From contig NZ_JAAQQR010000003.1 of assembly GCF_011742555.1 (NCBI RefSeq), positions 310,001-374,000 of the forward strand: a stretch of DNA of 64,000 nt, in the 5' to 3' direction. The notes under the pieces are model-generated. The model was not told the DNA's origin, made no database searches, and saw nothing but the letters and a program-made list of their open reading frames with translations. The first letter of the stretch is position 1. Every line of letters starts with the position of its first letter. This document shows positions 45,626-55,881 of the stretch, piece after piece. A program made the position numbers and the translations under genes. Origin of the DNA: Luteibacter jiangsuensis. Its GTDB lineage: Bacteria; Pseudomonadota; Gammaproteobacteria; Xanthomonadales; Rhodanobacteraceae.

Positions 45626-46534
45626 ATGGCAAGCGGCCGCGAAATCAAAACCAAGATCAAGAGCACGCAGAACATGCGCAAGGTGACGCGCGCGCTCGAA
45701 ATGGTCTCGGCGTCGAAGATCCGCAAGGCGCAGGACCTGATGAAGGCCTCGCGTCCTTACGCGCGCCTGATGCGCAAGGTCATTGCGCACGTCGCCCAGG
45801 CCAGCACCGACTTTACCCATCCGTTCCTCACCGAGCGTGGCAACGTCGCGCGCGTCGGCTTCATCGTGGTCTCGACCGACCGCGGTCTGGCCGGCGGCCT
45901 CAATTCCAACCTGTTCCGCCGCACGCTCACGTCCATTCGCGAGTGGCAGGGCAAGGGCGCGGAGATCGACGTCGTTGCCGTGGGCCAGAAGGCCGTGCAG
46001 TTCTTCCGCCGCATCAAGGGCGTGAACCTGATCGGTACGGCCACGCACCTCGGCGAGAAGCCGAAGCTGGAAGACCTGATCGGCGTCATCAAGGTCGTGC
46101 TCGACGCCTATTCGGAAAACCGGCTGGACCGCGTGTTCCTGGTCTACAACGACTTCGTGAACACCATCGTGCAGAAGCCGCGCATCGATGCGCTGCTGCC
46201 GCTCTCGGTGGTCGCCACGGAGCTGGAGAACGCCGAGGGTTCGGCGTCCGAAGGCGTCAAGGTCGAGCAGGCCCACGACTGGGACTACATCTACGAACCC
46301 GACGCGCGCACGGTGCTCGAACACCTGATGACGCGCTACATCGAGTCGGTGGTGTACCAGGCGGCGCTCGAGAACCTCGCCAGCGAACACGCCGCACGCA
46401 TGGTGGCCATGAAGGCCGCGTCGGACAACGCCAGCAAGGTCATCGGCGAACTGACGCTCGTCTACAACAAGGCGCGCCAGGCGGCGATCACGCAGGAAAT
46501 CTCGGAAATCGTCGGCGGCGCCGCGGCGGTCTAA
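45626..46534 (+). CDS. atpG: F1 ATP synthase subunit gamma
   Basis: 302 residues, about 15 longer than the E. coli protein because of loop insertions near the middle. The N-terminal [20 protein letters not shown] and [14 protein letters not shown], and the C-terminal [20 protein letters not shown] and [14 protein letters not shown], are the conserved coiled coil that rotates inside the alpha/beta hexamer. It is separated from atpA by a repeat element and from atpD by 67 bases. Confidence 0.97.
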   Translation: MASGREIKTKIKSTQNMRKVTRALEMVSASKIRKAQDLMKASRPYARLMRKVIAHVAQASTDFTHPFLTERGNVARVGFIVVSTDRGLAGGLNSNLFRRTLTSIREWQGKGAEIDVVAVGQKAVQFFRRIKGVNLIGTATHLGEKPKLEDLIGVIKVVLDAYSENRLDRVFLVYNDFVNTIVQKPRIDALLPLSVVATELENAEGSASEGVKVEQAHDWDYIYEPDARTVLEHLMTRYIESVVYQAALENLASEHAARMVAMKAASDNASKVIGELTLVYNKARQAAITQEISEIVGGAAAV

Positions 46535-46583
46535 CGAAAAGCCATGGCGACGCGAAAGCGGCGCCGCTACAGAACCTACATAG

Positions 46584-48014
<1,431 letters not shown>

Positions 48015-48030
48015 GGGCGCCCTTCGTTGC

Positions 48031-48134
48031 GTGAAGCGTGAGCGGCGGCTGCGCCGCCTTGTAAACAGTGAACCGTGAACAGCAATCGCAACTTACGGTT
48101 CACAAGGCGGCGTCAGCCGCCGCTCACGCTTCAC
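48031..48134. repeat. GTGAACCGTGAAC inverted-repeat element, copy B (atpD-atpC gap)
   Basis: 104 bp. The outer arms, GTGAAGCGTGAGCGGCGGCTG...CGCCTTGT and ACAAGGCGGCGTCAGCCGCC...CTTCAC, are near-perfect reverse complements (about 32 paired bases, one unpaired). Inside is AGTGAACCGTGAACAGCAAT...CAACTTACGGTTCACA, a shorter version of copy A. The left arm can also fold on itself (GGCGGCTGCGCCGCC). The mRNA would form a very stable stem between atpD and atpC. Confidence 0.82.
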
Positions 48135-48183
48135 CAAGCCATACCTCAACGCAACCTATAGAACGACAAAGCCGGAGCCCCCC

Positions 48184-48609
48184 ATGCCCCACACCATCCG
48201 CGTCGACATCGTCAGCGCCGAAGCCGAGATCTACTCCGGCGAAGCCACGCTCGTGGTCGCCACCGGTGAGCTTGGCGAGCTGGGCATCGCGCCGCGTCAC
48301 GCCCCGCTGATCACCCGCCTGAAGCCCGGCCACGTCGACGTGGTCGCGGCCAACGGCGAGCGCCAGCAGTTCTTCGTCTCCGGCGGCATCCTCGAGGTGC
48401 AGCCGCAGGTGGTCACGATCCTCGCCGATACGGCCGCGCGTGCGTCGGACCTCGACGAGGCGGCGGCCCTGAAGGCGAAGGCAGAAGCAGAGGCCGCCCT
48501 GGCCAATCGCGGCCCGCAGATGGACGTGTCGGAAGCCCAGGCGAAGCTGGCCGAGGCGCTTGCCCAGCTCCAGGCCCTGGAGCGCATGCGCAAGACGCTC
48601 AAGCACTGA
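48184..48609 (+). CDS. atpC: F1 ATP synthase subunit epsilon
   Basis: 141 residues. The N-terminal beta-sandwich starts [20 protein letters not shown] with [22 protein letters not shown], the family signature. A C-terminal helical hairpin (about 95-141) can act as an inhibitor of ATP hydrolysis. It is the last gene of the operon, followed 12 bases later by a strong terminator. The preceding repeat element may tune its level relative to atpD. Confidence 0.96.
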   Translation: MPHTIRVDIVSAEAEIYSGEATLVVATGELGELGIAPRHAPLITRLKPGHVDVVAANGERQQFFVSGGILEVQPQVVTILADTAARASDLDEAAALKAKAEAEAALANRGPQMDVSEAQAKLAEALAQLQALERMRKTLKH

Positions 48610-48621
48610 TCGCAACACACG

Positions 48622-48667
48622 AAGGGCCGGCGTTGTTCCTCAACGGAACGACGCCGGCCTTTTTTTT
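48622..48667 (+). terminator. Rho-independent terminator of the atp operon
   Basis: AAGGGCCGGCGTTGTTCC pairs with GGAACGACGCCGGCCTT (one bulged G, one T-G wobble) around CTCAAC. It is followed by eight T residues and lies 12 bases after the atpC stop. Confidence 0.95.
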
Positions 48668-48672
48668 CGCCC

Positions 48673-48755
48673 TGTGGGAGCCGGCTATGCCGGCGATCCC
48701 GCGGCAGCGGGCAACCTCGCCGCGAGCACCCATCGCCGCTGAAGCGGCTCCCACA
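48673..48755 (+). repeat. REP-pair repeat, copy 2
   Basis: TGTGGGAGCCGGCTATGCCG...CGGCAGCGGGCAACC...CACCCATCGCCGCTGAAGCGGCTCCCACA. It contains palindromes GCCGGCTATGCCGGC and GCCGCTGAAGCGGC, and a central CCCGCGGCAGCGGG. It follows the atp terminator directly. It is in tandem with copy 3, with a 49-bp spacer. Confidence 0.88.
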
Positions 48756-48804
48756 CAAAGCTCGCCTGCGTTTTTGATTTGCGAGCTCTTGTGGAGAGGC
48801 CTCG

Positions 48805-48886
48805 TGTGGGAGCCGGCTATGCCGGCGATCCCGCGGCAGCGGGCAACCTGCCGCAAGCACCCATCGCCGCTGAAGCGGCTCCCGCA
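48805..48886 (+). repeat. REP-pair repeat, copy 3
   Basis: Same orientation and nearly the same sequence as copy 2, with one end base changed (CCCGCA instead of CCCACA) and CTGCCGCAAG in the centre. Together with copy 2 it fills most of the 305-base gap between atpC and thrC. No gene was seen in that gap. Confidence 0.88.
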
Positions 48887-48914
48887 GGGCGCTATCGAAA
48901 ACCTCGCGCAGCCA

Positions 48915-50195
48915 TCACTGCCAGCCGCGCAGCCACTCCGAAAAGACACGCGAATCCGCAGCCATCGGCTCGGCGAGCGATTCACGCTCCAGCATCGCCT
49001 TGAGCGCGTCGGGCACCTCGACCTCACGTCCAATCAACGGCTCGACGATCGTGTCGAACTTCGCCGGATGGGCCGTGGCGGCCATGGTCCATTCGCGCTC
49101 GTCGCCGGCCATGCGCAGCCGCTCGAGCACGCGAATGCCCGTGGCCGTGTGCGGGCAGAACACTTCGCCATCGGCGGCCGCGTGCCGGTGGATGGTGTCG
49201 CGGATCTCGGCGTCGTCCACGCTCTCGGCATGGCCGTGCAGGCGCGTGGCCTCGTCGCCGCCGAACAGGTGCCGCAGGCGTTCGAAGTTGCTAGGCGCGC
49301 CCACGTCCATCGCGTTGGCGATGGTGGCGACGGCATCGCGCGCGCGATAAGGCCTGCCCGCGAAGAATTCCGGCAGCGTTTCGTTCGCGTTGCACGCGAA
49401 TACCACGTCCCCGATGGGAAAGCCGATCTCGCGCGCCCAGAGGCACGCGACGGCATTGCCGAGGTTGCCGGTGGGAACGATGGTGTTCATCCGCTGGGTA
49501 GCACTCAATGCGGCGCGACCGAAGTACGCCATCTGTGGCAGCAGGCGGCCGAGGCTGATGCTGTTTGCCGAGGATAGCGGTACGTCGGCTTGCAGCGTGG
49601 CGTCGCCCAGCGCGGCTTTCACCAGCCGCTGGCAGTCGTCGAAGCTTCCCGCCACGCGAAGCGCGCGCACGTTGTCACCAAAGCTGCCGAGCTGGTGGGC
49701 TTGCCGGGGGGACACGCGCTGGTCGGGATAGAGGATGGCCACCCGCATGCCGGGCACCCCGTCGAAGGCCGCACCGACGGCAGCGCCGGTGTCGCCCGAG
49801 GTAGCGACGAGGATCGTCAGTGGCCTGTCCGCATCCCTGCGAAGCCTCACGAGGCAGGCGGCGAGGAAGCGCGCGCCGAAGTCCTTGAAGGCCGCGGTCG
49901 GCCCATGGAAGAGTTCGAGCAGGTACGCGCGGTCGATGCGCAACTCGCGTCGCGGAGCGGGAAAGGCGAAGGCTTCCGCGCAGATGGCGGGCAGTTCCAT
50001 GGCGAGCGGGTCGCCCGCGAAGAACGGCTCCAGCATGTGCGCCGCGGTGCCGGCGAGGGAACCGGGCGATCGTGGCATGTCCACGCGCGGCATCGCCTCG
50101 GGTACATACAGGCCGCCGTCGGGCGCGAGGCCCGCTGCGATGGCCCCGGAAAGCCCGACGGTCGCGGCGGCGCCGCGCGTGCTGACGTAGCGCAC
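48915..50195 (-). CDS. thrC: Threonine synthase
   Basis: 426 residues from a GTG at 50195, two bases after the thrB stop. PLP-binding Lys lies in GPTAAFKDFGARF (about 97-109), and TSGDTGAAVGAAF is the phosphate-binding loop. VRYVSTRGAAATVGLSGAI is the typical N-terminus. It converts O-phosphohomoserine to threonine in the cytoplasm. It is the last gene of thrL-hom-thrB-thrC. The GTG is reached through close coupling with thrB. Confidence 0.96.
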   Translation of the reverse strand: MRYVSTRGAAATVGLSGAIAAGLAPDGGLYVPEAMPRVDMPRSPGSLAGTAAHMLEPFFAGDPLAMELPAICAEAFAFPAPRRELRIDRAYLLELFHGPTAAFKDFGARFLAACLVRLRRDADRPLTILVATSGDTGAAVGAAFDGVPGMRVAILYPDQRVSPRQAHQLGSFGDNVRALRVAGSFDDCQRLVKAALGDATLQADVPLSSANSISLGRLLPQMAYFGRAALSATQRMNTIVPTGNLGNAVACLWAREIGFPIGDVVFACNANETLPEFFAGRPYRARDAVATIANAMDVGAPSNFERLRHLFGGDEATRLHGHAESVDDAEIRDTIHRHAAADGEVFCPHTATGIRVLERLRMAGDEREWTMAATAHPAKFDTIVEPLIGREVEVPDALKAMLERESLAEPMAADSRVFSEWLRGWQ

Positions 50196-50197
50196 GG

Positions 50198-51148
50198 TTA
50201 CAGCACCCTGGCGGCGGGACCGTCGATGGCCCCCACCAAGGCGTCGCTGTCGTAGCCGGCCGTCGCGAAGGCCTTGCGCATGTCGCTTGCGGCCGCCTCC
50301 GCGGAAGCGCGGTCCTCGAACCACCCGAAGACGCTGGGGCCGGCCCCGGAGATGCTGGCACCGAGCGCACCATGATCGAGCGCCGCCTGTTTCACCCTCG
50401 CGAACCCCGGAATGAGCGGTGCCCGCCGCGGTTCGACCAGCACGTCGGAGAGCCCTTCGCGAACCAGCGCCGCATTGCCGGTGTAGCAGCCTGCGAGTAC
50501 GAGCGAAAGATGGGCGCTCTGCTCGACGAACTCGCCTAGCGCATAGTGGCCCGCCAGGGCCGCACGCGCGCGCCGCGTTTCCAGCACCACATGCGGGTGC
50601 ACCAGCGCGCAATGCCAGTCCGGCGGCACGGGAATGCGCACGAGGCGCGAATGCGTGGCGAGCACGAGCCCGCCGAGAAGCATCGGCCCGAGGTTGTCGC
50701 CATGACGGCTGCCGCTGGCGACCACCTCGCCATCGAGGGCGAACGGATACAACGCCTCGCGCGACAGAGGCTCGTCGAGCAGCGCATTCGCCGCGACCAC
50801 CGCGGCCACGACGGAGGCCGCCGACCCGCCCATGCCCGAACCGAGCGCGATGCCCTTGTGCAGCGTGATCTCGAAACCGAAGGGAAGGTCGAGTCCGTGC
50901 AGCATCGAAAGCAGAGCGGCGCCGGCGGTATTGCTTGGCGCATCGTGCGGCAGATCGGTAACCACCCCGTGGATGGCGGCGATGCGCACCTCCCTGTCCG
51001 GAATGCGCCGCACTTCGGCACGATCGCCGGCGCCGGCAACGGTATGACCGAGGATATCGAAGCCGATGCCGACGTTGCCGACACTGGCATAGGCCTCGGC
51101 GATGGCGACATCCGCACGGACCCGGGGCGGGGTTTCTTCTTTCAGCAT
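50198..51148 (-). CDS. thrB: Homoserine kinase (GHMP)
   Basis: 316 residues from the ATG at 51148, which overlaps the hom stop by seven bases. GHMP-kinase ATP motif: [19 protein letters not shown] (about 90-108). The N-terminal [20 protein letters not shown] with FDILG, and the C-terminal [15 protein letters not shown], match ThrB. It phosphorylates homoserine with ATP. The frame is open far upstream, but that part is a shadow of hom. Co-translated with hom and thrC. Confidence 0.96.
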   Translation of the reverse strand: MLKEETPPRVRADVAIAEAYASVGNVGIGFDILGHTVAGAGDRAEVRRIPDREVRIAAIHGVVTDLPHDAPSNTAGAALLSMLHGLDLPFGFEITLHKGIALGSGMGGSAASVVAAVVAANALLDEPLSREALYPFALDGEVVASGSRHGDNLGPMLLGGLVLATHSRLVRIPVPPDWHCALVHPHVVLETRRARAALAGHYALGEFVEQSAHLSLVLAGCYTGNAALVREGLSDVLVEPRRAPLIPGFARVKQAALDHGALGASISGAGPSVFGWFEDRASAEAAASDMRKAFATAGYDSDALVGAIDGPAARVL

Positions 51149-52296
51149 GCGCACCGTTTTACTCCCATCGCGCCCGCCACGCGCAGCAGGTCGGCGAATA
51201 CCGCCGCCGCCGTGACTTCGGGACCGGCACCCGGGCCCTGGACGACCAGTGCATTGTCGCAGTATCGGCGCGTGGCGAAGCGCACCACATTGTCGGTGAG
51301 GCGGGCATGGGCGAACGCATGGTCGGGCTCGACCACCTCCACGCCGACCGATGCACGCCGCCCGTCGAGCCGCGCGACATGGCGGAGGACACCGCCGGCG
51401 AGGCGCGCTTCGGCGAGCAGGGCGGCCATCGGCGCGTCCAGTGCTTCGAGGTTCTCCATGAACGTTTCCCTGTCGCAGGCACTCAGTTCCGCCGGAACGA
51501 GTCCTCGGATCGCGACATCCTCCAGCGAAAGCGCGATACCGGCCTCGCGTGCCAGGATCACCAGCTTGCGCGCCACGTCCACGCCGGACAGGTCGTCGCG
51601 CGGGTCCGGCTCCGTGTATCCCAGCGCATGGGCTTGCCGGACAAGGGCCGAGAAGGGCAGGGTGCCGTCGTAGCGATTGAACAGCCATGCCAGCGTGCCG
51701 GACAGCATGCCCTCGACGCCGGTCAGCTCGTCGCCGGTGTCGAGAAGATCGCGCAGCGTGTGCACGACCGGCAGCCCCGCACCGACGGTGCCCTCGTAAT
51801 GCAGCCGCGCACCACTGGCGCCCGCGGCGGCGCCGATCCTGAGCCAGCGGTCGAGCGGCCCGCTGACCGCGCGCTTGTTCGGCGTGACGACATGGATCCC
51901 CGCGGCAAGCCAGCCGGCGTAGCGATCCGCCACCAGGTCGCTGGCGCTGCAATCCGCCAGCACGGCGGGTGCACCGCCATCGCCGGCCACATAGGCGGCG
52001 AACTCATCCAGTTCGGCCGGCCGCCAGGTCTGTGCACCATGGGTACGGCCGTTGAGCGCCTCGTCGTCGCAGTCGAGCCACATGTGGCGGCTGTCGCTGA
52101 CGGCGCGCAGGCGCAGGTCGAGGCGGCAGTCCCGCAGCAGGCGCGGCGCCGCGAGCCGGAGCTGGGTCAGCAGCGCGCTGCCCACCTTGCCCGGGCCGAT
52201 GAGGCCGACATGGACGACAAGCGGGGCGGCCGGCATGCGCAGGGGCGCGGCAGGCAGGGGGCGGTGCGGTGGTGGTGGTGCGATGGCGATGGACAC
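51142..52296 (-). CDS. hom: Homoserine dehydrogenase, stand-alone ThrA/MetL-type domain
   Basis: 384 residues from a GTG at 52296, with GGAGG eight bases upstream. The NAD(P) fold starts at [14 protein letters not shown] after an about 28-residue Pro-rich leader. The catalytic part has [30 protein letters not shown] and [20 protein letters not shown]. It ends [17 protein letters not shown]. This is the HSDH domain as found in bifunctional ThrA/MetL, without the aspartokinase half and without a C-terminal ACT domain. It reduces aspartate semialdehyde to homoserine. It is preceded by a Thr-rich leader peptide. Confidence 0.94.
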   Translation of the reverse strand: MSIAIAPPPPHRPLPAAPLRMPAAPLVVHVGLIGPGKVGSALLTQLRLAAPRLLRDCRLDLRLRAVSDSRHMWLDCDDEALNGRTHGAQTWRPAELDEFAAYVAGDGGAPAVLADCSASDLVADRYAGWLAAGIHVVTPNKRAVSGPLDRWLRIGAAAGASGARLHYEGTVGAGLPVVHTLRDLLDTGDELTGVEGMLSGTLAWLFNRYDGTLPFSALVRQAHALGYTEPDPRDDLSGVDVARKLVILAREAGIALSLEDVAIRGLVPAELSACDRETFMENLEALDAPMAALLAEARLAGGVLRHVARLDGRRASVGVEVVEPDHAFAHARLTDNVVRFATRRYCDNALVVQGPGAGPEVTAAAVFADLLRVAGAMGVKRCAC

Positions 52297-52404
52297 GGTG
52301 GAAACCTCCTGATGGGAGGCCCGTCACGTCGCGTCAGGGGGAGCGGTGGACCTTCGGCGCCGATCCCGTCCTGCGGGAGGGTCGGGGCCGGCAGCGACAA
52401 GGGA
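52297..52404 (-). promoter_or_regulatory. Leader region between thrL and hom, with SD-sequestering hairpin
   Basis: 108-base transcript segment after the leader peptide. CCTCC (52319-52315) and GGAGG (52309-52305, the hom ribosome site) form a 5-bp stem with a CATCA loop, which would hide the Shine-Dalgarno. Further up, CCGA..TCCCG-CAGGA-CGGGA-TCGG can form a second hairpin (about 52385-52360). No hairpin here has a clear T-run, so control by translation or by Rho is as likely as classical termination. Confidence 0.5.
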
Positions 52405-52539
52405 CTAAGCGCGCGCGAACTCCGATCCTCCGACCAGGGTAGTGGTCGTGGTGGTCGTAGTCGCGGTGGTGGACACGGACGCGAGCGCGCCGGCCGGGAG
52501 GGCCGGGGGGTAACGCAGCGCTGGCGAGAGGGAATGCAT
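52405..52539 (-). CDS. thrL: thr operon leader peptide
   Basis: 44 residues, starting ATG at 52539 and ending TAG. Residues 24-34 are TTATTTTTTTT, ten Thr codons of eleven (ACC, ACT and ACG mixed). It lies 108 bp upstream of hom on the same strand. It is the hallmark of threonine attenuation: when Thr-tRNA is scarce, ribosomes stall here and change the folding of the downstream leader. The peptide sequence has no other function. A TTGACA promoter ends eight bases before the ATG and no ribosome site is seen, so the mRNA may start almost at this ATG. Confidence 0.88.
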   Translation of the reverse strand: MHSLSPALRYPPALPAGALASVSTTATTTTTTTTLVGGSEFARA

Positions 52540-52547
52540 GGCCCGAC

Positions 52548-52575
52548 GTTATGCCCCGGCCGGGGGCGGTGTCAA
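52548..52575 (-). promoter_or_regulatory. Promoter of the thr operon
   Basis: Reverse strand: TTGACA (52575-52570, perfect), 16-base spacer, CATAAC (52553-52548, four of six). Transcription would start around 52541-52542, one to three bases before the thrL ATG. Confidence 0.6.
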
Positions 52576-52624
52576 CGGCAGGGCCATAGGCCAGACGGCC
52601 GAGTCGGCCACCTGGCCCCTCGTC

Positions 52625-54616
52625 TCAGTGCTTCGACAGATCGATGGCGTAGACCGCCGTGCCGTCGCCGTTATCGCGCAGCTGGCGGATCGGCAGGTCC
52701 AGCGAGGCGGCTATATCCGCCTTCCCGGCCGCCGAGGTGAAGGTGACCGGACCCTTCGTGCGCACCGGCGCGAAACGCCACGAGCGCTTCTCCACGTCCT
52801 TGTTCGTGATCGTCTTCTTCGCCTCTACCCAGTGGATCACCACTTCGCGATTGCCGTCCGGCGCGCTGAGCACGATGTTGTCGCCGCTCATGCCGGGGAA
52901 CTCGCCGCCGCCACTGGCGCGGTAATTGTTGGTGACGACCACGAACGGCTGCGACGGCTTTACCGGCTTGCCCTTGTAACGCAGGTTGCCGATGCGCTCG
53001 CCTTCCGGTTTCGACACGTCGATGGTGTAGGTGACGCCGCCCTGCATCTGGTCGAAGTTGTAACCCGGCAACTTGCCGATGAGTTGCTGCTCGCCGTCCT
53101 TCGCCGGATCGATGCGATTGAAGCGGGTGGCTGCCTTTTCGAGCCATGCCTTCACGCCCGTGCCGTCGGTTTTCACGGCCGCCAGCGTGTTGGGATAGAA
53201 ATACAGGTCGGCCGCGTTGCGGATCGTCATGGGACCGACGGGTACGTCGGTGAAGTCTTCGGGGCCGCCGAAGCCGGTACGGAAGGCCGACGCCGAAGAA
53301 AGAATGGGTACATCCTTCAGGTCGGGGCGCGAGCGTGCCAGCTCGTCGCGCGCATAGTCGATCTGCGCGGCATTCACCACGGCCAGCGCCGACATGTTGC
53401 CCTCGTCGGCGAAATAGCTCGTGAGCGCATGGTCGGTCGCGCCGATAGGCGTGTTGACGTAAGCCACCGCGGCTTCATGCGCGTCGCGAACGATCGGTGC
53501 AATGGAAGGATCGGGCGCGACGCATTCGTTCTTCTTCGGGCAGATCGGGCGCACCTGGCTGTGGCTCTTGTCCTTCTGCACCACCCAACGCCCGTTCTCG
53601 CGTTGCAGCGTCATCTGGATGACGCCGAGGTCCTTGCCGAAGAAGCCGCCCATCACCGCGGGCACACCGCGCACGATGCCGCGCTTCGCGTCGACGTCCT
53701 TCATGCCCGCATAGCGCGGCCCCGGAAATTCGGTATGCGAGTGGCCGAGCAGGAGCGCGTCGATGCCCGGCACGCCCGCCAGGTACCAGCCGCCGTTCTC
53801 CATCTGCGGGGTATACGGCGCGGTGTTGAGGCCGCCGTGGAGAATGGCGACCACGATGTCCGGTTTCTGCGCGAGCACTTCCGGCATGTAACGGTTCGCG
53901 GCTTCGACGACGCCGTCGACGGTGACCTTGCCGGCGAGATTGCGCTTGTCCCAATCCAGGATGGGCGGCGGCGTGAAGCCGATGATGCCGATCTTCAGCG
54001 ACGCCGCCACCGGCTTGCCGTCGCTGCCGGTGGCGGTGACCTGCTTCGTCACGATCGTCCATGGCTTGAAGATGGGCTTGCCGTCGCGCGCGCTGTAGAC
54101 ATTCGACAGCACGAGCGGAAACTTCGGTCCGGCGCACTGGCGCGCGGCGACGCCGTCGACATTCATCGAGGTGTTCGTCACCTGCGCGAGGAACGGCAGG
54201 CCGTAGTTGAATTCGTGGTTGCCCGCGGTGCCGCCGTCATAGCCCACGTCGTCCATGGCCTTGTAGATGGCCAGCTCGGAATCGCAGCTGAGCGGTTTCA
54301 CCAGTGCCTGGTAATCCGCAAGCACGGTACCCTGTATGGTGTCGCCGCTGTCGAAGAGCACGGTGTTGGGGAACTCGCCGCGTGCCTGGCGAATCAGCGT
54401 GGCCACGCGCTCGTAGCCGAGCGTCGGGTCGTCCTTCTGCTTGTAATAGTCGTACGACAGGATGTTCGAATGAACGTCGGTGGTTTCCAGGATGGCAAGA
54501 TCGAGCGTCGCGCCGTCCTTCAATCCGGCGCTCGGCGCAGGCTTTTCGGCGGAAGCGCCGGCACAGCCGGCGAGCAGGGCGGCCGAAAGCGCGGCCAGGG
54601 CAAGGGGCTTTAACAT
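52625..54616 (-). CDS. cpdB: 2',3'-cyclic-nucleotide 2'-phosphodiesterase / 3'-nucleotidase, lipoprotein
   Basis: 663 residues. The lipoprotein signal has the lipobox LLAGC (Cys18). Metallophosphoesterase domain: ETTDVHSNIL (Asp/His metal ligands), SGDTIQG, GNHEFNYG and LLLGHSHTEF. The C-terminal 5'-nucleotidase domain, about 380-663, has VTNNYRASGGGEFPG near 575. It hydrolyses 2',3'-cyclic nucleotides and 3'-nucleotides in the periplasm for phosphate and nucleoside salvage. E. coli CpdB is a soluble periplasmic protein; here the enzyme is lipid-anchored. It is divergent from glpQ. Confidence 0.95.
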   Translation of the reverse strand: MLKPLALAALSAALLAGCAGASAEKPAPSAGLKDGATLDLAILETTDVHSNILSYDYYKQKDDPTLGYERVATLIRQARGEFPNTVLFDSGDTIQGTVLADYQALVKPLSCDSELAIYKAMDDVGYDGGTAGNHEFNYGLPFLAQVTNTSMNVDGVAARQCAGPKFPLVLSNVYSARDGKPIFKPWTIVTKQVTATGSDGKPVAASLKIGIIGFTPPPILDWDKRNLAGKVTVDGVVEAANRYMPEVLAQKPDIVVAILHGGLNTAPYTPQMENGGWYLAGVPGIDALLLGHSHTEFPGPRYAGMKDVDAKRGIVRGVPAVMGGFFGKDLGVIQMTLQRENGRWVVQKDKSHSQVRPICPKKNECVAPDPSIAPIVRDAHEAAVAYVNTPIGATDHALTSYFADEGNMSALAVVNAAQIDYARDELARSRPDLKDVPILSSASAFRTGFGGPEDFTDVPVGPMTIRNAADLYFYPNTLAAVKTDGTGVKAWLEKAATRFNRIDPAKDGEQQLIGKLPGYNFDQMQGGVTYTIDVSKPEGERIGNLRYKGKPVKPSQPFVVVTNNYRASGGGEFPGMSGDNIVLSAPDGNREVVIHWVEAKKTITNKDVEKRSWRFAPVRTKGPVTFTSAAGKADIAASLDLPIRQLRDNGDGTAVYAIDLSKH

Positions 54617-54667
54617 CGTGGAATCCGGCGGGAACAGGGGTCGGAGCGGAAAACTAGCAGAAACACC

Positions 54668-55789
54668 ATGACGCCTCCTACCGCGCCGTACCGAACGAGG
54701 TTTGTCCTATGCTCGGGCATCCTGGCCCTCGCCTTGGGAACGTTCGCCATGCCCACGCCTTCCGCACCGACACGGCCCATCGCCGCGAAAGTGCTCGTCA
54801 TCGGTCACCGTGGCGCCAGCGCCCTGCGTCCGGAGCACACGCTGGCCTCCTATGCCGTCGCCATCCGGGACGGCGCGGACTTTGTCGAGCCCGACCTGGT
54901 GGCGACCAAGGACGGCGTGCTGGTGGTGCGCCACGAGAACGAGATCGGCGGCACCACCGACGTGGCCGCGCATCCCGAATTCGCAGCGCGCCGCACCACG
55001 AAAACCGTCGATGGCCAAAGCGTCAGCGGCTGGTTCACCGAGGACTTCACCCTGGCGGAACTGAAGACGCTGCGCGCACGCGAGCGGCTCCCCGAGGTGC
55101 GGGGGGCCAGCGCGCGCTACGACGGGCAGTTCGCGGTGCCCACCTTCGAGGAGACGATCGAATTCGTGGCGGCGGAGGCCTCCGCGCGGGGCCGCGTGAT
55201 CGGCATCATTCCGGAGATCAAGCATTCCACCTATTTCCGCTCCATCGGGCTTCCGATGGAAGACAAGGTGCTGGCGGCGCTCGCCGCGCATGCCTATACG
55301 CGCACGGCACCGGTGGAGATCCAGTCGTTCGAGGTCGGCAACCTGAAATACCTTCGGGCAAAGCTCGGCAGGCATCCGCCCAACGTGCGCCTCCTGCAAC
55401 TCATGGAGGAGGCCGGCGAAGGGCCGGCGGATGCGCCCGGCACCACGTACGGACAGATGATGACCCCCGCCGGGCTCGCCGTGGTCGCCGGTTATGCGGA
55501 CGCCATTGGCCCGTCCACGCGCAGCATCATCCCGCTGGCACCCGATGGCCGGCTGGCCGCGCCCACGTCGTTGGTGCGCGACGCCCATGCGGCGGGCCTC
55601 GCGGTTCATCCGTACACGTTCCGGCCCGAAAACCGCTTCCTCGCCCAGGAATTCCGCAACGCGGCGGGCCCGGACGCGCGCAACGAGGCCGGTTCGCTGG
55701 CCGAGATCCGGCGCTATCTGGCGACCGGCATCGATGCGTTCTTCACCGATGACCCGGCACTCGGGCGCCGGGCCGTGGACACGCCCTGA
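54668..55789 (+). CDS. glpQ: Glycerophosphodiester phosphodiesterase, periplasmic
   Basis: 373 residues with an N-terminal signal (FVLCSGILALALGTFAMP). Catalytic GDPD core: VIGHRGASALRPEHTLASY (H47, R48, E56), EPDLVATKDGVLVVRHE with metal-binding Glu/Asp, and EIKHSTYF. The long insert and length correspond to the periplasmic GlpQ class rather than cytoplasmic UgpQ. It releases glycerol-3-phosphate from deacylated phospholipids. It shares a 51-bp divergent region with cpdB, both being phosphate-salvage enzymes of the periplasm. Confidence 0.92.
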   Translation: MTPPTAPYRTRFVLCSGILALALGTFAMPTPSAPTRPIAAKVLVIGHRGASALRPEHTLASYAVAIRDGADFVEPDLVATKDGVLVVRHENEIGGTTDVAAHPEFAARRTTKTVDGQSVSGWFTEDFTLAELKTLRARERLPEVRGASARYDGQFAVPTFEETIEFVAAEASARGRVIGIIPEIKHSTYFRSIGLPMEDKVLAALAAHAYTRTAPVEIQSFEVGNLKYLRAKLGRHPPNVRLLQLMEEAGEGPADAPGTTYGQMMTPAGLAVVAGYADAIGPSTRSIIPLAPDGRLAAPTSLVRDAHAAGLAVHPYTFRPENRFLAQEFRNAAGPDARNEAGSLAEIRRYLATGIDAFFTDDPALGRRAVDTP

Positions 55790-55881
55790 GGCCGATGTCC
55801 CGGGCATTTCGGACGGTTCCCTGACGACACCCTGCGGCGGCCCCGTTATGATCCCGGGTCAGCCAGTCCAGGGGTCACCCG

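Noticed and set aside
48673-48886. Two near-identical repeats with a spacer, suggesting a CRISPR-like array
   Set aside because: Units are 82-83 bp and strongly palindromic, with only two in tandem and a 49-bp gap. Copies occur singly elsewhere and no cas gene is present, so they are REP elements.
52441-52500. GTGGTCGTGGTGGTCGTAG run as a simple tandem repeat
   Set aside because: On the reverse strand it is a run of ACC/ACG/ACT threonine codons inside the leader peptide, which explains it fully.
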